A DNA stretch of 64,000 nt, from contig UQVZ01000014.1 in NCBI GenBank assembly GCA_900544675.1, positions 1-64,000 of the forward strand, read 5' to 3'. Position numbers and translations under genes: made by a program. Below are positions 60,907 to 64,000 of the stretch, piece after piece. How positions within the stretch are numbered: the first letter of the stretch is position 1; each line of letters starts with the position of its first letter. Under the pieces are notes generated by a model. That model saw only the letters and a list, made by a program, of their open reading frames with translations. It did not search any database and was not told where the DNA came from. The DNA is from an uncultured Bacteroides sp. (GTDB taxonomy: Bacteria; Bacteroidota; Bacteroidia; Bacteroidales; Bacteroidaceae).

Positions 60907-62115
60907 TTATAGGACGAAACGTCCGCTTACCTTGCTTTCAAAGGCGGATATGTCGTTTTCAAGTTTAGCGTTGGTCACCTTCGCGTAAATTTGCGTGGTG
61001 GTTATGTTCGTATGCCCCAAAATCTTGCTTACGCTCTCTATCGGCATACCGTAATTCAATGCCAAAACAGCGAATGAATGACGGCTTAAGTGGAATGAAA
61101 CCGGCTTTTCTATCCCGCATTTCTTCGCCACAGCCTTGATACGCTTGTTCACCATGTCAAGCGAGCCGATATTGAAAAGCCGCTTGTCAGTCCTGAACGA
61201 CTCGTAACGTTTGATAATCTGCATCGGGATGTCCATCAGCTTGATTTGGAACGGTACGCCCGTCTTTTGGTGTTTCGACACAATCCACGGTGTGCCGTTC
61301 ATTTCCACGATGTTGTCGGTAGTCAGGTTCTTAATGTCCGTGAACGAAATGCCCGTCCAGCACCCGAACAGGAACAAATCCCTTGCCAATGCGAAGTTGG
61401 GAATGTCCAGTTTGATTGCGCCCAATGCCCGCATCTCATCCTCCGTGAGAAAGCCACGCTCCTTGTGGTCGGGGTCAACGTGGTACATTGCAAACGGGTT
61501 TCTCGGTATCTTGCCGTTGTAGTGCGCCGTGGTGACGATGTGTTTCAACGGTATGGAGTATATCCACACGGATGACTGCGCCAGCCCGACCTCGTTTCGC
61601 AGGTACAGGCAGTAGTCACGGATGAAATCCTCCGTCAGTTCGTTCATCGCCATGTCCGTCCGCTTGTACTGCCGCTTGATGAATTCCGCCACGTATTTGC
61701 GGACGGTCAGATACTTTTGGTACGTGCGCTTGGAGCGGTCTTTTCCCACCCGTTTGGCAAACGCCTCGTTCTCCTTGTCAAAGGCTCGCAACAAAGTTTC
61801 ATACTCCGTTCCGATGCCTTGATAGGCGTTGCGCACCATTTCAGCCGTGACAAACGCCTCACGGTCGGAAAGCCGCTGGTAATGCTTCGTTATCTGTGCC
61901 TTGATGTTGTCAAGGGCATAGTTTACCGCCACCGCCTCGCGGCTCTTGCCTTTCGCCCTGTTGCCTTTAGCATCCCACAAATCCTTGGAGATACGCTGCT
62001 TGCAACTGAACTGTGCGATAGTCCCGTTGATTGTAACCCGTCCCATGATGGGGACAATTCCATTCTTTTCCTTGCTTCCGTTTACATAGAAGACGGTCTT
62101 GAAAGTACTCCTCAT
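60907..62115 (-). CDS. int: Tyrosine recombinase / integrase
   Basis: This 402-residue site-specific recombinase has an arm-binding N-terminal domain (~1-95), a SAM-like core-binding domain (~110-205) and a catalytic domain (~220-395). Catalytic residues visible are Lys281 (SKHQKTG), His342 and Arg345 (HLSRHSF), His368 (LGHTN) and Tyr377 (QIYAK). The first catalytic Arg is replaced by Ser257 in CWTGISFTD, as in IntDOT of CTnDOT. It lies ~290 bases from the right end of the element, as integrase genes usually do, and most likely inserted it. Confidence 0.94.
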   Translation of the reverse strand: MRSTFKTVFYVNGSKEKNGIVPIMGRVTINGTIAQFSCKQRISKDLWDAKGNRAKGKSREAVAVNYALDNIKAQITKHYQRLSDREAFVTAEMVRNAYQGIGTEYETLLRAFDKENEAFAKRVGKDRSKRTYQKYLTVRKYVAEFIKRQYKRTDMAMNELTEDFIRDYCLYLRNEVGLAQSSVWIYSIPLKHIVTTAHYNGKIPRNPFAMYHVDPDHKERGFLTEDEMRALGAIKLDIPNFALARDLFLFGCWTGISFTDIKNLTTDNIVEMNGTPWIVSKHQKTGVPFQIKLMDIPMQIIKRYESFRTDKRLFNIGSLDMVNKRIKAVAKKCGIEKPVSFHLSRHSFAVLALNYGMPIESVSKILGHTNITTTQIYAKVTNAKLENDISAFESKVSGRFVL

Positions 62116-62137
62116 AATCCTTGCTTTTTGTTTGGTG

Positions 62138-62145
62138 CAAAATTA
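62138..62145 (-). promoter_or_regulatory. -7 box of the integrase gene
   Basis: The minus strand reads TAATTTTG, matching TAnnTTTG, with a predicted start about 16 bases before the integrase ATG. Confidence 0.55.
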
Positions 62146-62216
62146 GTTTACGGGAGTTGTAAAGGCAGAATGTAAACCTACGCAGAACGCAGAAATAGAG
62201 ACCGTTAGTGTTAAAT

Positions 62217-62253
62217 GTGCATCAGGTGTTGGGGAATGATTTGGAAGTGCATC
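62217..62253. repeat. GTGCATC direct repeats near the right end
   Basis: GTGCATC occurs at 62217-62223 and 62247-62253, 30 bases apart, between the integrase gene and the right end. Such a position fits arm-type integrase binding sites. The rest of 62116-62406 holds no gene. Confidence 0.4.
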
Positions 62254-62406
62254 TATTGCTGTAATCCGCCCAAATCCGTTTTTCCGCCCTTATGTCATTC
62301 CGTGCCACCCGAAGCCAAACCCTCTGACCGTCAGTGAGAATGCTCAAATTCGCTTTATTCTGCGTTTTATCCTATTATTTTCTTTAAAAACATACAGAAG
62401 AATTGC

Positions 62407-62414
62407 CTGTTAGA
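62407..62414. repeat. Right direct repeat (putative attR core)
   Basis: CTGTTAGA is identical to 56272-56279. Read as CTG TTA GAG it continues into TTT TCA TTA TTG GCA GCC GAT, the GH2 beta-sandwich frame LLEFSLLAAD. Confidence 0.6.
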
Positions 62415-64000
62415 GTTTTCATTATTGGCAGCCGATTCGAAAACACTCATAGAAAAACAGGTTTGTAAACTGTCAGAAAAAGAACAACAAACATTAACCA
62501 CATATTGGCAAAACATCCGGACATGGGACCCTGAACATCCTGACCTTTATCGTCTTAGTCTTAAACTGCTTGACAGCATTGGCACAACCGTTCATGAAAC
62601 TGCTGACTACATAGGTTTCCGCACGATTGAATTCCGCCCTGCCGACGGCATTTACCTGAATGGGAAACGCCTGCTTGTAAAAGGCACTAACCGCCATTGT
62701 TTTGATCCAGAGAAAGGGCGCTCGGTCAGTCCGGCTCTCGACTTGAAAGATGCATTGCTCATTAAGCAAATGAATATGAACGCTGTACGTTCTCATTATC
62801 CGCCCGATAAACACTTCTTACACTTATGCGACTCCTTAGGATTGCTTTATGTATACGAATTGTGTGGCTGGCAAAATCATTATAGCGACACCATCGCGGC
62901 ACGGTTGCTCCCTGAGATGATAACCCGAGATGTAAACCATCCTTGCATTTTCCTTTGGGGAAACGGCAATGAAGGTGGATGGAATACTTCTGCAGACCGC
63001 CATTTTGCAGACTATGACCCTCAACACCGGTATGTAATCCATCCTTGGGCAGATTTCAATGGACTGGATACACGACATTACCCAACGGGACAAGACAATG
63101 TATACCGTATGGAACACGGGCAAAAGGTATTCATGATGACCGAATTCCTTCATGGACTTTACGACCGTGGTCAAGGAGCTGGTTTAGAAGGATTATGGGC
63201 AAAATTCTGTAGCAGCCCACTGTTTGCCGGAGGTTTCTTATGGGCATACGCAGACGAGGCTTTACACCGGACAGATACCGGCGAGATGGATACATACGGA
63301 CCCAATGCACCAGACGGCATCGTCAGTGCTGACCGTCAGAAAGAAGGCAGCTTTTATACTGTCCGTGAAGTGTGGTCCCCGATTCAGATAAAGCCGTTCC
63401 GGGTAAACAGCTCGTTTCAAGGACAATTCCAGGTGACAAATGGTTTTATATTCAGTTCTCTGAATGAAGCGAAAATGAAATGGCGTGTATGGCAAATGCC
63501 TCTTCTGGCAGACAAACCTATTTGCCTGGCAGAAGGTGAAGTCAAATTGCCAGCCATTGCACCAAAGGAAACAGGAACAGCCAGCTTTATTTTACCTGAA
63601 GTTTTCCAAGAAGGCGATGTGCTGGAATTAGAAGCTTATGGAACAACAGGCGATACCATTTATACAAAACGTATCCCATCCGCACTCCCCAAGCTTATTT
63701 TGCAAAATACCTGGGTCAGGCAAAGAGCAAAGGAGAAAAAACCTGTTATCAGACAATTGAAAATCAGGTGATATTGAAGGCTGAAAAGAGTCATGCTGTA
63801 TTCAACCGTACAAATGGCATGCTGCTCCGGCTCTTACATAACGGACAAACCATTCCACTTTCTGATGGACCACTTCCTGTAGGAATGAAGGCACAACTGA
63901 AATCCTCTGCACTCCGCATGCAAGGTGATACAGCCGTTTATTCCGTGAAATATACTGGAGCTATAGATTCAATCGTTTGGAAAATGACGCCTTCCGGCTT
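62407..64000 (+). pseudogene. GH2 glycosidase, 3' fragment, frameshifted, runs off the window
   Basis: This fragment continues the GH2 gene: second beta-sandwich (LLEFSLLAADSKTLIEKQ...), then the TIM barrel with GIYLNGKRLLVKGTNRHCFDPEKG, the acid/base motif FLWGNGNEGGWN, and KVFMMTEFLHG. The frame ends at 63769-63771. Adding one A to the six-A run at 63736-63741 restores a frame, TCYQTIENQVILKAEKSHAVFNRTNG, that stays open to base 64000 and resembles the C-terminal GH2 domain. So this half has its own indel. A start annotated at TTG 62425 would be artificial. Confidence 0.88.

Larger units (their letters stand above)
56272..62414. mobile_element. Integrated element of about 6.1 kb carrying a radical-SAM pair
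   Basis: The element splits the GH2 gene and is bounded by CTGTTAGA at 56272-56279 and 62407-62414. Left-flank GH2 sequence stops at the first copy and right-flank GH2 sequence resumes at the second in a consistent frame. Contents: AraC regulator (-), MBL hydrolase, radical-SAM proteins A and B (+), a repeat-rich non-coding stretch, a RhuM-like protein (-) and a tyrosine recombinase (-) at the right end. No mobilisation or conjugation gene is recognisable, so transfer would need helpers or the element is a reduced form. The boundaries rest on the repeat and frame logic. Confidence 0.8.

Noticed and set aside
62425..62427. TTG as start of an independent GH2-like gene
   Set aside because: The frame is the interior of a GH2 gene and is open upstream to 62338. 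It is a fragment, not a gene with its own start.

Overview
The window is chromosomal DNA of a gut-type Bacteroidales bacterium, most likely Bacteroides or Phocaeicola. The evidence is a SusC/SusD pair with secreted glycosidases, many promoters with the Bacteroides -7 box TAnnTTTG, a MurF-alanine racemase fusion, a NuoCD fusion in a nuo operon without nuoEFG, an exbB-exbD-exbD-tonB cluster and a GSCFA protein. No rRNA, tRNA or CRISPR array was seen.

Region 1 (1-18.2 kb). The tail of a PD-(D/E)XK nuclease-like gene is followed by a polysaccharide/glycoprotein utilisation locus: SusC, SusD, a lipoprotein metallopeptidase-like protein, a GH97 enzyme fused to a second metallopeptidase-like domain, a GH43, a GH127 with the zinc/cysteine centre of beta-L-arabinofuranosidases, and an S9 prolyl peptidase. 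Alpha-galactosidase, arabinofuranosidases, a proline-directed peptidase and two metallopeptidase-like domains together suggest a hydroxyproline-rich plant glycoprotein such as extensin as substrate. This is an inference.

Region 2 (18.2-39.4 kb) is core metabolism: lrgAB divergent from pta-ackA, kdgK, lpxH, a MIP18-type Fe-S factor, radC-GT2-dedA, the exbB-exbD-exbD-tonB-pstS-like-TPR operon, murF-alr, a GSCFA gene and dxs-trkA.

Region 3 (39.4-49.9 kb) is an 11-function nuo operon (A, B, CD, H, I, J, K, L, M, N). Its leader can fold and contains a short ORF that overlaps the nuoA start. The operon ends at tandem hairpins.

Region 4 (49.9-64 kb) is a second glycan locus: a membrane sensor-AraC protein that lacks the kinase and receiver of a classical hybrid two-component system, a GH115 alpha-glucuronidase and a GH2 gene. 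The GH2 gene is split by an integrated element of about 6.1 kb (56272-62414) bounded by an 8-base direct repeat, CTGTTAGA. Joining the flanks at this repeat gives a continuous GH2 reading, except for an A-run frameshift just left of the insertion; another A-run frameshift lies near the window end. The element carries an AraC regulator, an MBL-fold hydrolase and two radical-SAM proteins in a translationally coupled row (the kind of pair known as a 'radical SAM mobile pair'), a repeat-rich non-coding stretch, a RhuM-like small protein and a tyrosine recombinase with Ser in place of the first catalytic Arg, as in IntDOT.
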